64,000 bases of DNA, taken from NCBI GenBank assembly GCA_964035545.1, contig OZ037768.1:11984741-12048740 (forward strand), in the 5' to 3' direction. Position numbers and translations under genes: made by a program. Below, one piece after another: positions 24,173 to 37,300 of this stretch (within the stretch, counting starts at the first letter, position 1; the number at the start of each line of letters is the position of its first letter). The notes beneath the pieces are model-generated. The model saw nothing but the letters and a program-made list of their open reading frames with translations. It was not told the origin of the DNA and searched no databases. This DNA comes from Bugula neritina (taxonomy: Eukaryota; Bryozoa; Gymnolaemata; Cheilostomatida; Bugulidae).

Positions 24173-26256
24173 CCTGCAAAAAATTTTTGGTATAAGATCA
24201 ACTTGTAAATAAGTTCTTCAGAGCGATAAAAAGACGCACATATCTAAATTAAAAATCATGTAGTAAAAACTATAAATTTGACCTTAAACTAAAGTGGACC
24301 TTATCTATTACATGATCAGCTCTAAGTTTACCTTAGTGTTGCATTTCTTTCTTTCATTTTACTTTTAGTAATTAAAATTAAAATTTTCACATTATCAAAT
24401 TCAATATCAATAAAAAATTAAACATCAATTCAATATGAACACAGTATTAAATTAAGAATAATACACTTTAATAGTATTAGTATTACCAACATCAAGTCAA
24501 ATTACCCGAATTGACCACCAATATAATCATTATTATATTAATATTATTATGAATGTCAATATGTGATGGTAATCAAAATAACAATATGAAACTTTATTTC
24601 AATTTGAAGCTGAATAATAAATTCAAATTCAAATTCTATAACATTACATAAACTAGATAGCTGATGTTTAATATCATATTCATAGACTATAGTAGTAGTA
24701 TTAGTTATAGCCTACTAAATCTAATAACTATAATATTATGATTATCATGATCATCAACTTCAAGTGATCACAATCATAATGATAATGATAATCATCAATA
24801 TGACTATGAGTCTGATATGAGTATCAGACTCAGTATGAGTATTAAATTTTATTTTATATTTATTTTAATTCAGATTGAGATTTACTTTTAGCTTTAATCA
24901 TTTACATTTTGATTTTGATTTTATCATTATCATAATCATTTTGATTTTAATTAGTAAAAATTTAATTACCAATGATTGCGAAGTGAAAGTTTTAGTTAAT
25001 TAATAAGTATTAGTATGTCTAAATCACACTAACACTAACTATTAAGTTATTGTTACTGAGTAACACTAACTACATAATCATAATGACTATGAGTATGAGA
25101 GTATCAGTCTGGCTATGAGTACATTAACGTAAGTCTAAGTCCTAGGCCTAAGGCTAAGGGCTAAGACTAAGAGTAAGACTTACAGTTACTCTTAGTCTTA
25201 CTCTTAGTCTTAAGTCTTAGAGTTAGTCTAAGAGTAAGAGTAAGATAAATATTAATAATAAATTAATAATTAATTAATTTACTATTATAACAATGTCAGT
25301 GTAAGCTAATGTTATGCTTATCACTATCATTATGACTATGCTATAACAATGAATAGTAATACTAATACTAATAAGTAATACTAAGACTAATAGTAATAGT
25401 AATACTAATACTAATATTAATAGTAATAGTCTATAAAGCAATAAAATCTTGAATTTCAAGTTCAAACGGAAATGGATTTATTTTGTATAGCTAAATCCTA
25501 TTGGTGTACCTTTCAAAGATGTAACATCTAATGTTATTCAACAAATTGCTTTACAAGTAACGCCTATCTACGTACTTTTTATTGGAAACCTACGGATTTG
25601 CAATAATAATGTTCCGATTTTCTAACGACACCTAATTGTGTACGCTATCGCACGTGTTTTAGCTCACATGAGAATATTGACAGCCCCACTGAGGCTGCCA
25701 GTATGCGAGATGTAAATAAGAAGCCGGCTGTGGTAGACAGGAGATGGTGTCACAACATAGTTTAATCACCACCAGAAAAGCTGCATGACATCAACTATTG
25801 AGTTAATACAGGCGGAATCTCAAGGAATTATGCTAAATTGTTTTAGTCGGTGCGAAGTATTTTCAAAACAACATAAAGTTAATGCTAATGTTGTGATTGA
25901 AAGTTAGAGCAAGACTTTAACTTGTACTAAGTTCTACTAACCCGGGACTGACCTGAAAACTCGCTGATACCTTGGTTCACTTCAAATCTCAGTAAAGCGC
26001 AACTCTACAAATTTAAAGGCTAACAAATTATCTAGAAGGAATCTATTTTCTCTAAGGCGTTTGCTAACACAGAACTGGAAATGTTTAAATTTTTCATTTA
26101 ACTCTGTTTACATTAATATATTGGTGTGATGACTTTGGGACTGCAACTTGGATTCTTTTCATTTTCTGGGGCAAAAGCTTTTGGCTTAGCTAATTCCTAA
26201 AATTTTTGCTGAACATATAAGCTTTCAAAACAGTGATAGGTAGCTCAGGAGGTAAA
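24173..26256. other. Head-to-head spacer between BRPF and ADAMTS, largely low complexity
   Basis: The divergent promoter region of two genes. 24300-25460 is low-complexity DNA of degenerate AAT, TAGTA and ATCAT words. At 25125-25250 lies a cluster of CTAAGR/CTTAGT hexamers in both orientations that can fold on itself. 25480-26230 is of ordinary composition and is the likelier promoter. No TATA or initiator could be assigned. Confidence 0.6.
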
Positions 26257-28393
26257 ATGCTACTAAATTTGAAACCTTGGTTGCTAACAATTGTTGTTAG
26301 CTTATTTTCTCTTCACACCCACAGCTTTAGTCAAAGTAACTTAGAACCAACGTTCTTTGCAAACACTAAGAGTGCTTTCACCAACAATGGTAAGTGTTTA
26401 TTAAAAATAATTACTGTTGTCACTATTTGTAAAAAGTGTTGTTAAATTACAGATAGAATAGTTATATTATTGATCATGAAACAAGGTAATATATTTGTAC
26501 ATTATTTTGCAGATTGGGAAGAAGAAATCATTACACTGTTGCCTTCCCACCAAGGTCTGGTTAGAACTCGTCGAAATGTAGCTAGCTTCACCACTTCTAT
26601 AGATTCACAAGATATTCAGACTCAGCTTCATGCATTCAAAGAATTATTTCATCTAAATTTTACTTTAGATTCTAGTTATATATCGCCATATCTTATTGTT
26701 CAAAAAGGAAACTCTAGTTGGATTAATACTCTCTATTCTAACAAAACGTCAGATTTTAATGAAAGGACTTGTATATTTACTGGATATGTAAACAATAACC
26801 CAAAGTTTATAGGATCTGCTAACCTGTGCGAACCAGATGGAATGGTAATACTTCCTAGTATCTTCTCACTTTTTAAAACCAAGTCAATACAAGTTTTTGT
26901 GTCATAGGAATTTCTTTACTCGTCTCATATTATATAAAAAAAATTTTAATTTAAAGTTAGACTAATCAACATCCTAGTCTAAATGATCGCGAGTTAATAT
27001 TTTTAAATGTAAACATTGAAAGATTTGCATTTGTTTATTGTGGTAGCTATACATGCAGCTACATCTTATGGGCTACCTGGAACTTTTGGCATCACATGTT
27101 TAATAAACTTTGAGTTTGGTTAGATTTATTCTTCCATCGTATATATGTTTATTTTGTGCCCATGTAAGCTATTAGATTTTAACTACAGCAATGAGCAGTG
27201 ATATAATTACTGACCAATGCATGTACAATTAAATTGAAATATCTGCAGTGTAACAGTGTAATGCTTTTCCCTTTCTGTGATTGACTTCACACCTGCAGCA
27301 ATTGTTTTGTTTTGTTAGAAAGTAAGGCATGTAACAGCTCACGCCCAGCCCATTGATTAGCATAGTTTAGTTCTTGTGTGCATTACATTTCAATAATGTA
27401 TTACAGACTGCAAATTTTGTGCACAAAGATTATGAGTATTACATCACACCTGTAACTGATAGAAATGAGGTAAAAGGCACTCATAGTATTCGAAGAAGGA
27501 TGAAAAGATCTGATGACAATGAAAGATCTAAGCATCATGAATGCGCCACAAACACTACAGGTAGTTATTTATCCATCAGAGCTTACCTTAACAATACTGT
27601 TTATATTTATTACTAAGTTTTAATGTTTCATGCTTTTAAAAAGCATTTCAACTTCTTAAACTCTGCAAGGTGAGTAGTTTTGTGGTGTTTGTAGCAAAGT
27701 ATCACAGAGTCCTAATAATGCAAAGAGGAATAAAGGAGTATTGTTTTTTGTTTTTGTCTTGTGAACAGAGTAGTCTTTGTTCTGCTGCATGATCACTGAC
27801 TGGAAGCATAAAGGGCCTATTTTTACTCATTGCAACAACATGATATCAAATTATCCCAACAGGCATGAATTTCCTTCAACATGCAGTTTATTTGGTAGAC
27901 TCTTTCTTACAGGAAGAGTTGGCAATGCCCTTTCATGTTTGAGCTTGTGCAGCTCTTGACAATAGGGCAAATTTTTAATGATGAAATTATTTACTTTGTA
28001 GTATTTAATCAATAATTGTTGCATAATTTTTATACCAGGCAATATTGTTTGAAAATGGTAGCTATGTGCAACAGAAATTCATTCTCGTAAATGCCTACTC
28101 TGAAAAGGTCAATCTCTGTAAAAACTGATGCTTTTACGTTTTCCTAACTGGTTTTAGCCTACAGTGTTGTACATATTCCATCATCTGTTATAGATATGAG
28201 TGATATAAGTTTGAACTACAAAGCTGTAAATTTATCAAACGCTGCTTCAAGTCAGACTGATGCTAAGCACTCACGAGGCCGCAGATCTATCTCTAGTGAA
28301 CACACTGTTGAGTTGATGATTGTGGCTGACAGTAAAATGGCTGAATACCATGGAGATAAGCTAGAAACTTATGTGCTGTCATTAATTGCGGTG
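26257..28393 (+). other. ADAMTS exons 1-4: signal peptide, prodomain, furin site, start of protease
   Basis: Exons 26257-26389, 26513-26844, 27407-27560, 28194-28393. Exon 2 has the prodomain block [13 protein letters not shown]...ANLCEPDGM, equivalent to CLYTGHV...LCDG in other ADAMTSs. Exon 3 has a basic cluster RRRMKR and HHECATN, a possible cysteine switch. Exon 4 has [20 protein letters not shown], where furin-like cleavage after RGRR would free the catalytic domain. Confidence 0.9.
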
Positions 28394-31300
28394 GTAATAT
28401 ATACAATAATCAGGGCTTTATTTTATATGATGTCACTAAGTTTGCACTATTTCATCATTGTTTAAAAGTATAGGCGTGTAAATAGTTTGAATAGTTTATG
28501 CTGTAGCTTTGAGAAATAGAAAACCTGTTTTCAAATAGCATTTTCGGTCTTTTTGTAAAAGATTTCTATTTGGTAAAAAGAACAGTTAATAGTTAAATAT
28601 TTTGTTTTCTAAAGTATGTTGGCTATAAATAAAAAAATAAATACAAACATTTTATTATAAACTATAGCTAAAATATCAGGACTTGTAGTTTTGAGAATAC
28701 AATAAATGGTTCTGTATGCACAATACAAAATGTCCAATTGAATATATTTTTAGACTTCTCGTATATATAAAGATAGCTCTCTGGGAAATTTTGTCAACTT
28801 GGCGTTGGTGAAAATCAGGATAATCACAAATCCACAGGTAGGAGTTTCAGAGTCATTTGATATTTTTATTCACTCTCAATGTAATCACTGGTACTGCACA
28901 CCTACATTAGCACTGTACACCTACGGTAGGTAATTATTAGATAATGTAATTTCCTATTGTCATTATTTATATGCAAAGCGTATAATGCAAAACAGCATTA
29001 GGTCTGTCTTTGGCTTATATCATAGCTTGTTCATTAATTAATAAGTTAACGCATGAATGTCACATGATCTAGTTGCCCTTTATTTTACTGCTTGCTGTTA
29101 TTTGCATTAAAAAGCTGCTTAATTCTTTACTTTAATCAGTAACTATGATTAAAAATACTATTCGTAACATATAGAAAATTAAATAACATTACCCATGTTT
29201 GTAGAGGTATTTTAATGTAAGCTGTTAGTTTACAATCACCTCTCATTTTGCCATTACCAATTATCAAGTTTTTAAGAATTGGTAATGGCTTACTTCTAAT
29301 GGGAATATTAGCAGCTGTGAAGAGATTTTTCTAAACCAAAGATTTGAGATTTGCCAAACACGTAAAATTTGTGATACGATTCTCGAGCTTGAAATTTAAA
29401 ACGAATCTTATAAAGATTGTGTCATAATGGTCTGGCCAGTATTTAATAAGGCATTGATTGAAAAGTTTAATACATATTTGATTTTATCATAAAATGACCC
29501 TCTCAAGTTGCTGAATAGCATCACGTTATAAAGCCGACTGAAGTATAAATTTGAATGAAATTAATTTGCATCAAATATGCAGGCTTTACGCTTATCTCTT
29601 ACATACCTGCCATATTTATATATGTTTTATTTTAGGAAGGACCAAATATTACTAGTGATGCCCAAGAGTCTCTTGCAAATTTCTGTGAGTGGCAATATAA
29701 TGAGAATGAGTTGGATGATTCAAGTCCTTACCACCACGATACTGCCGTTCTTTTAACTAGGTATGTTGGCCAAAGCTGTCAGTAAGCTATCAAATTGAAT
29801 GACTTTCCCTGAAAAGATTTTTATATTACTGAAAATACATAAGCAGGAGCTCAAGTGTGTTATATAAGCTAACTGCTAATGCCAGCTCTAACATTTGCAG
29901 GGTGAACATATGTAGATCTGAAGGAAAATGCGGAACACTTGGTAAGCTTGTTACAATCTACTACAAATATTTCATAATTAATTATGCAGTGTAGTATTGT
30001 ATATTATGAGGGCAGTGTTTATTAGCTGTTCTTCCAGTCATTCATTAGCAGTTTTTATATAAATTATTAACAGCTGTTATGATGTTTAGATCAGGCTTTT
30101 GTTTCTGCTAGTTATATATTTAAAAAAGTATATATATATTGCTTATATTTTCTTACGCTATATATAACTATGGAACTGTGGCAGTATGCATGTATTACGT
30201 AAATACTGCCCTAGATCTAGTATCTTTTATAACAATTTTTTGCAGGTTTAATTCCTTAGTTTGAGTTCTTGTGTTTCAGCTAAAAGCTTACTCATATCGA
30301 GTGCACAGTAGTTGTTTTATACTTATAATGTGCATTTATAAAACCTTGTGTATACGTAGTTGAGAGCTCTTGTACCGATCTTTACACAGTATTCCTGGTG
30401 CAAGTATACACTGACTTAAAGTCATTATTGTAAATTAACACCTCTAATCTTTCTCAAATATGTCTAACAGCTGCAATATGATGGCTTAGCATCTTGTAAT
30501 GTAAGAAATATAAATCTAACTTTATTGGCACCATTATTCTTGTGAGTTAAATTTAAAAATAAAGAAACTCAGTGCTCTAAGTTGTATTTTCTAATGATTC
30601 ACAATGCAGTCCATTAATTTGACCGAGTATGTAATGCAGCTTACTAGTATCTTCTTATGTCTTCACAGACTGTTGCCAGATGTAGAGTAATCTTTTGCAG
30701 CGGTTATCTACTTATTGTTCTTTCTAGGGCATTGAGTTGATAAATTTTGAATTCATTTATATTGCAACCAAGGTATAATGATTGATATTGTTGATGCAAT
30801 TTGTTTAATGTTTAATTTTTATTTTGCCAAAAGGCCTTGCTGAGCTAGGTACTGTCTGTAACCAAAGAAGAAGTTGTGCAATTATCGAGGACAATGGCCT
30901 TAGCTCTTCATTTACTATTGCTCATGAGATTGGGCATGTGTAAGTAATGACCGTCCTAACTTTAGCTCAGCATATGTCATGCGCACTGACTAATCTATTT
31001 TAATATATGGATAAATTAATAGTTTTCGAATGTTGCTAGTTATATGTATCTGCAATTCTATTGTTTGATAAAAGTTAAATCAGCTGTTACTTTCTTATTG
31101 TTTGTCAAACATCATGCATGCTAATAATATATCAGACTGACTCATCTTTTGCAAAATAATGACATAGAATTAATTTGTTCAATATTGACATTAAAAATGA
31201 AATTTAATTCTAATTTAGGAAATTAAATGTACTATTCAGGTTTGGTGTTCCACACGATGACTCCAACGCCTGCACACGGCAAGTGTTCAACGGCGACACA

Positions 31301-34300
31301 GTGAGGAGAAGTGACTACAAAGAGAATCAGTTTCATCTCATGTCCTCCACTTTGGACTACAACTCTCAAACATGGTCTTGGTCTGACTGCAGCAGGCGAT
31401 TTATTACACACTTCCTCGAGTATGATGCCATTAAAGTTTTTATTATCTCTTTCAAAATTAGAAACATTACTATTGACCTCCATGTTTAGCTTTTCAATTC
31501 TAGTTATTAGTTTGAAAGCAGATTCGAAGAGTAGGTATTCTGTATGAAGCAAATTTCTAAACAAAAGCATTGTTTTGACATTCAAATGTGATTTAATCAT
31601 AACCAAAGCCATGCTTATGGTCGATCAAATTGGTATATGTCAACTCTATAGTCAGCCGGCGAATATTCAGTGCCTTCAAGATAAGCCCACTCTACCATTG
31701 AAATTTGATGGAAAACTAGCAGATGACTTTCTGCAAGGAGAGCCTGGAGAAGCTTATAGTAAGAATGTTCAGTGTGAGCTCGTCTATGGGAATGGTGCTA
31801 AGATTTGCCCATATATGGTAAGACAACATTTATTTCATGAAGTTTTTAATACTTTTTTTAAAAATAAGCATGCAAAACATTAAATATTCCTAACTTTTCT
31901 GCTCTAACTTTAAGGAAAGGTTTATGTTTCTTTTCTACTTTGTATATGGCTGTCTTTGCTAATTACTGTATTCTGCATTTAGTTCATTTATATTGCATTT
32001 AAACACTTGCTTGTCTAATAAGGTGCTTGCCATCAATATGTGTGAATTAAGCAAAATACTTTTAAAGTAGTATACATGTATAGGTTTCAAACTTTTTCAG
32101 TCTTTTTTATAATGCGGCATCTCTGAAATTTTATTGCTGCTAATTATTTAGATGCTCAATATAAGTAATTACTCTGCTAATGGCCAAATCCTGCCTTTAT
32201 AGATTTAAGACAGCAGTTTGAGCCTGTCTGCTCTTTGCAGCTAATTAATGAACTTTAATGGAGAGCCCTAAATACTGTAAATTAGTAGAGTACTACGCTC
32301 TTCTTTGAGGCTGGCTTCCTGCCAAACTGTTTTAAACATGCAGCATACTTAGGGTCTGCTCTGGCTGGCCCATATAATGCCACAGACAAAGCTGTTTAGT
32401 TATGCTATCCAGCCTCTATATAGTCTCTATAGTCTATAGTCTATACTAAAGTGTGTTCTCAATGGCTAGTTGGGCATACAGCAAATAGTATACCGTATTG
32501 CATTATTTTTTAAAACTACATTATAATTTTACATGCACACTGTAACTGTGGAGCGAGTTGGGTATATGTTAGTATCTAGATACCATGTTTATAGTTGAGC
32601 ATTGATTTTATACCATGATAGATGTCGTTGAGTTATTGTACTCTTAGGTAAAATGTTGATATTTTACAAATAATATTAGCTAGAAGTATTTCTTCAAGCA
32701 AAGAAGTTAAAATTTATAAAATTATTTGTTAAAAAAAGTTGTTATAGCATTTTTTAAGCTTTTTACTCCATCAATCAATGAGCTACTATACTTCTCACTG
32801 ATTGGTTTAGCCAAAATTCTAAGAAAATATTTAATACCTTGTGAGTTTTTCCCAGTTACGAATTTTGCTATAGAAATAATACCGTATTTATATATCTGAT
32901 AAGGATAAACTGGTGTAACAAAGGTATATTGTTGTGAAGTAAAACCTGGTCATTTTGTACACCACAGCCAGTATGCAGACGCTTATGGTGCACACTGCCA
33001 GATAATACTGGCTGTAGAACACAGCATATGCCTTGGGCTGATGGCACTCGGTGTGGAGGTCCTGACCAGGTTGGTGTAGCCACAGCTTCCTATCAAACTA
33101 TGTGAATGTCACAGGAGTCAGAAATGCACTGATACTTGGACATTTGTATTGCGTTATTGTCATGTGAATTTTGTATACTATTGCATTATGGTTATGTGGG
33201 TTTTTCTAATAATAAGTTTTTCATTTCATTGGAAGTAAAAAATATCTCCATCCCAGTGCCATGGTTCTTTTAAGGAAAATTCTAGTTATCAATAATATCA
33301 TTTTAGGCAAAATCTCATAATACTTTTTAGATGATACTGTAGAATATATGCTTATATTTATCTAATATGACTGAGCAGGCAATGAAGTTATAAAATATTA
33401 TATTTACTGATAGTGGTGTCAGAGAGGAGTGTGTGAACACAAGTCTCTGCAGCCAGAGCCTACTGACGGCAAGTGGAGTCTCTGGGATAGCTGGTCGGAA
33501 TGCTCCAGAACATGTGGAGGCGGAGTCAAATATTCTGATCGTACTTGTGACAATCCCAGGTTGGTTGCATCAACCTAGCAAACTTACAGATCATTTAATC
33601 TATCAGCCTGTGCAACATTTTGCATTTCTTAGACACTAGTACCGTAAATTAGTGCATCATATCTATTAAATAATGTCTGGAAGCTGTGGCATCATAGCCA
33701 CAACTAGCATCGCTGTATGACTCATCTTCTAATAGCACTACAAGTGTTGGAAAGGCTTGCTAAATGTATTTTTTACTTTCTTTTCTGCAAGCTTATAATT
33801 ATATAATTTTACTTCAATCAAGTTTCAGTAATTTTTTAAATTTGATTTGTTTACAGTTTTTGAGTACTTTGTTCAATAGAATTGTTTGCTTTTTACAGTC
33901 CACAATCTGGTGGAAAGTTCTGTTTGGGCAGAAGAAGAAAGTATCGTTCTTGTAATACTAAGGTAAGAAAAGATGAGCTGATATTTTACTAACTAAACAC
34001 AATTCAAGAACCAATTTACAGTAGACAAGTGTTGGGATAGTTTTGCAGAATGAAAGTTCAACAGTTACTTTTTTCATATTAATTTTCATTTTTAAATGCC
34101 ATGCATGCTCAATTTCCACCTTCAGTTTTCACTGAAGCATGAATTCAAACAGTGAATTATATTTAGCCTTGCCCAACTGGTGCACCGAGTTATAGAGAAA
34201 AGCAATGTGAGGCCTATAATGGGCAGAGATTCAACTACGAAGAAATTCCTGCCAATCCAAAATACACTCCATACTATTCAGAAGGTATTTTTATATGGTA

Positions 34301-37300
34301 ACCCAATATCTGTAATACTTAGTGAGCTTTTAATGGAATGGCTACAATAATCTTTGAACACATAAAAATTCATTTAGAAGCAGTAGTGGAGAAATTGAGA
34401 TAGCCTAGGTTCTTTCATTTTTTATTAAATTTTGATTTGGGGTGCAGGTTGAAGTTCTTGCAGGAACATAACTTCTTTTGCTAAATGTCTATTTTAGAAG
34501 AGTCTAGTTGCTCTAAAGCTATGAATACTATTATTATAAACTAGTAACTCTACTGTTTTAGTGCTATCCGAGCAATGTAAGCTATATTGCTCAGTGAGTG
34601 ACCTCAGCACAACTAATTTCTACAAGATGAATGACAAAGTTGAGGATGGAACAAAGTGCACAAAAGATGGTACTGACATTTGTGTGGGAGGAGCTTGCTT
34701 GGTAATGACCTACAAACCATCAACATAATGATATTAGGAATCAACAGAAAGTTTAATGTCTTCACCTACATGTTAGGTCATTGTGTTGTTTACACTGTCA
34801 ACTCCTAATACCATTATTTTATGACTCATAGCCTTTTCACAAACAAAAATTTGCTGCACTTGCAAAATATTTATCCATTGTGCAGTTTGTGCTACTCATT
34901 GGAATGCTGCTTATATATCATGACTGCTACTAATTAAACAAAGCGAGCTAAAATTTCAGTGTATTATACATCTTGTTATTCAAGGCCCGTGTTATCTTGG
35001 CTAATTTAGATGGCATTTATGGGCCCACCAGATTAGATATAAAACCCCCACTGAGCCTATAGTTGAATTCACTAATTAATCTTCAATTCTGCTCTACTTT
35101 CTAGACTGCAGTTGTTGATAAATTGAACTTGGTTAATCTTCTTTGGTTTTTGCCAGGGGTGTTACAGAGTTGTAAATAATAAGATAAATATACTCTAATG
35201 TAGTTGATGTAGCATCAAATAACTGCAGGGCTCAATAATCAGTAACTGAAGTAAGGGATGAGTCAATTTCAGAAAAGCATGTTGTAATATTTATTTTGGA
35301 AACTTGAAGACTCTACGCTCCAGTTTCTCATAAGCTTTATTATTACATTAAATGTTTTATTAACTCTTTTGACAAATGTTGAAAGCTACTTCAGAAGGAT
35401 TTTTCTACTAATCATAACATCCTAAAGACATTAAAACACAGTCTGCATATACTATGACCTTAGTGCAGTGTCTACACTATCTTCTGATGTATTTGGTAGT
35501 CTGCTGGTTGTGACAACGTGCTAGGATCTGGCCAAAGAGTGGACATGTGTGGTGTTTGTGGTGGAGACAACTCTACATGCCGCCTGTCCAAGGTGTCATA
35601 CAAGGCCTATGTGACAGGGTACATGGCGTATGGGTATAACAGAGTGGCTACTTTGCCTGTCAATTCATCTTCTGTTCAGATAACTCAGACCAGTGTACTG
35701 TACGACAGACCTGATGAGAACTATTTGGCTATGAGGGATAGCAAAGGCACTTATCTATTCAATGGACAGTTTATTGTCATGATGTATGGGTTAGAGGTGA
35801 AGCTTCAAAATGGAGCCACTGTGGAGTTTAGTGGCTCTGAACAAACAATTGAGGAAATTGTGATTAGAGATTTTATTTCTGAAGAACTTACAATAGAAGT
35901 AAGTTTACAGTTTTCCCTCCTCTTTTTGCTTTTATAAACTAACAACTAAGATGCTGTTTTGTTTATATTAGTGTTGATCAGTTACTTCTTATGGGGTTCT
36001 CATAAAAACATTGGTTTAGGCTAAAATATTTTTACCATTAGTAGTTGGATTTGCTCAATGGCTGCTATTTTTATATATGCTTCAAATCATACTAGCATGT
36101 CCCTACCATTAAATTGTTGTCACCCTAATTGTGTATAATATTTTTAGATGGTAATCACATAGCTATTATAATCACTCTAATTTAAGCGTAATGTGAAATA
36201 CAGGTTTCTTGTTTCTTTCCTTAGGCTAGAGCTACCAATAAAACTGCAACCCATTGATTAATATATATTTCGTTATTAGTCTGCAACAGCAAAAATCCTG
36301 TACAACTTTTATCCTCATAACTTGTGGTTTTGTCTGCATGTATTGCCAGGTTCTGTCCGTGGGCTCACTCAGACCGGCCAATGTTTCATACAGCTATGTC
36401 TTGCCTGTCGAAGGAAAGATCTCATTTCAGTGGAGTGTCAACGATTCATGGACTCGGTGCAGTAGTGAGTGTGGAGGTAATTACATTTACGAAATGTAAA
36501 TACACTGTGTAATTATTGTTTACTCTTGTAATTGTTAATTAATTTTCTGATGTAAACAATTATTATCAATTTGCAATCATTTCTATTACCAGTGTGCATG
36601 CTGTTGTAAACTTCATATGATAAAGTTATCATTGTTTGTTTATTATTTTCTAATTCAAATATAATTGAATCTTGTTTACCATATTAATAGACAACTTGTC
36701 ACGATGAGATAGTATTCTGCTTGATTAAACTATTGAAATAGCTGCTTGCTATTGGAAAATATAGACATGCTGTAAGTGGGTTTGAACTCTTGCAGCATTT
36801 ACTCTCATAGCAGTATGAAGTAAGACCTTATACATTGCTTTATCAGGCCAATGTTAGCCTACATACTTTCATAAAATCTTTATAGAGTTTTATTATGTGT
36901 CCTGCTTTTAGTTAAAATGTTTTGGATTTACTTTTACTCTTTGAAAGTTGTGCCTTTAACACTTATTTTCAACTTCAATTGTTCATTTATAATTGGCTCT
37001 AGTGATATTTCAATACTCATAATAATTTTATCAATCATGTTCTAAAATTAATTGGCAAATTTTAGAAGCAAAGCAGTGATATTACTTGAATACAGTACTT
37101 TTACAGGTATAAGATCGCAAGTAACTGTGTGCCTCAGAGATCAAGATAATTTGATAGTGAGTGACGGGAACTGTAAGGATGAGCAGAGGCCAGCTGTTAG
37201 GCAGCAGAAATGTAACTTACATTGTGTATTCAGGTTAGACAGTGTTTACGTATACATGACACATGTACAAACCCATCTTTCTAATACTATCAGCTAATGT

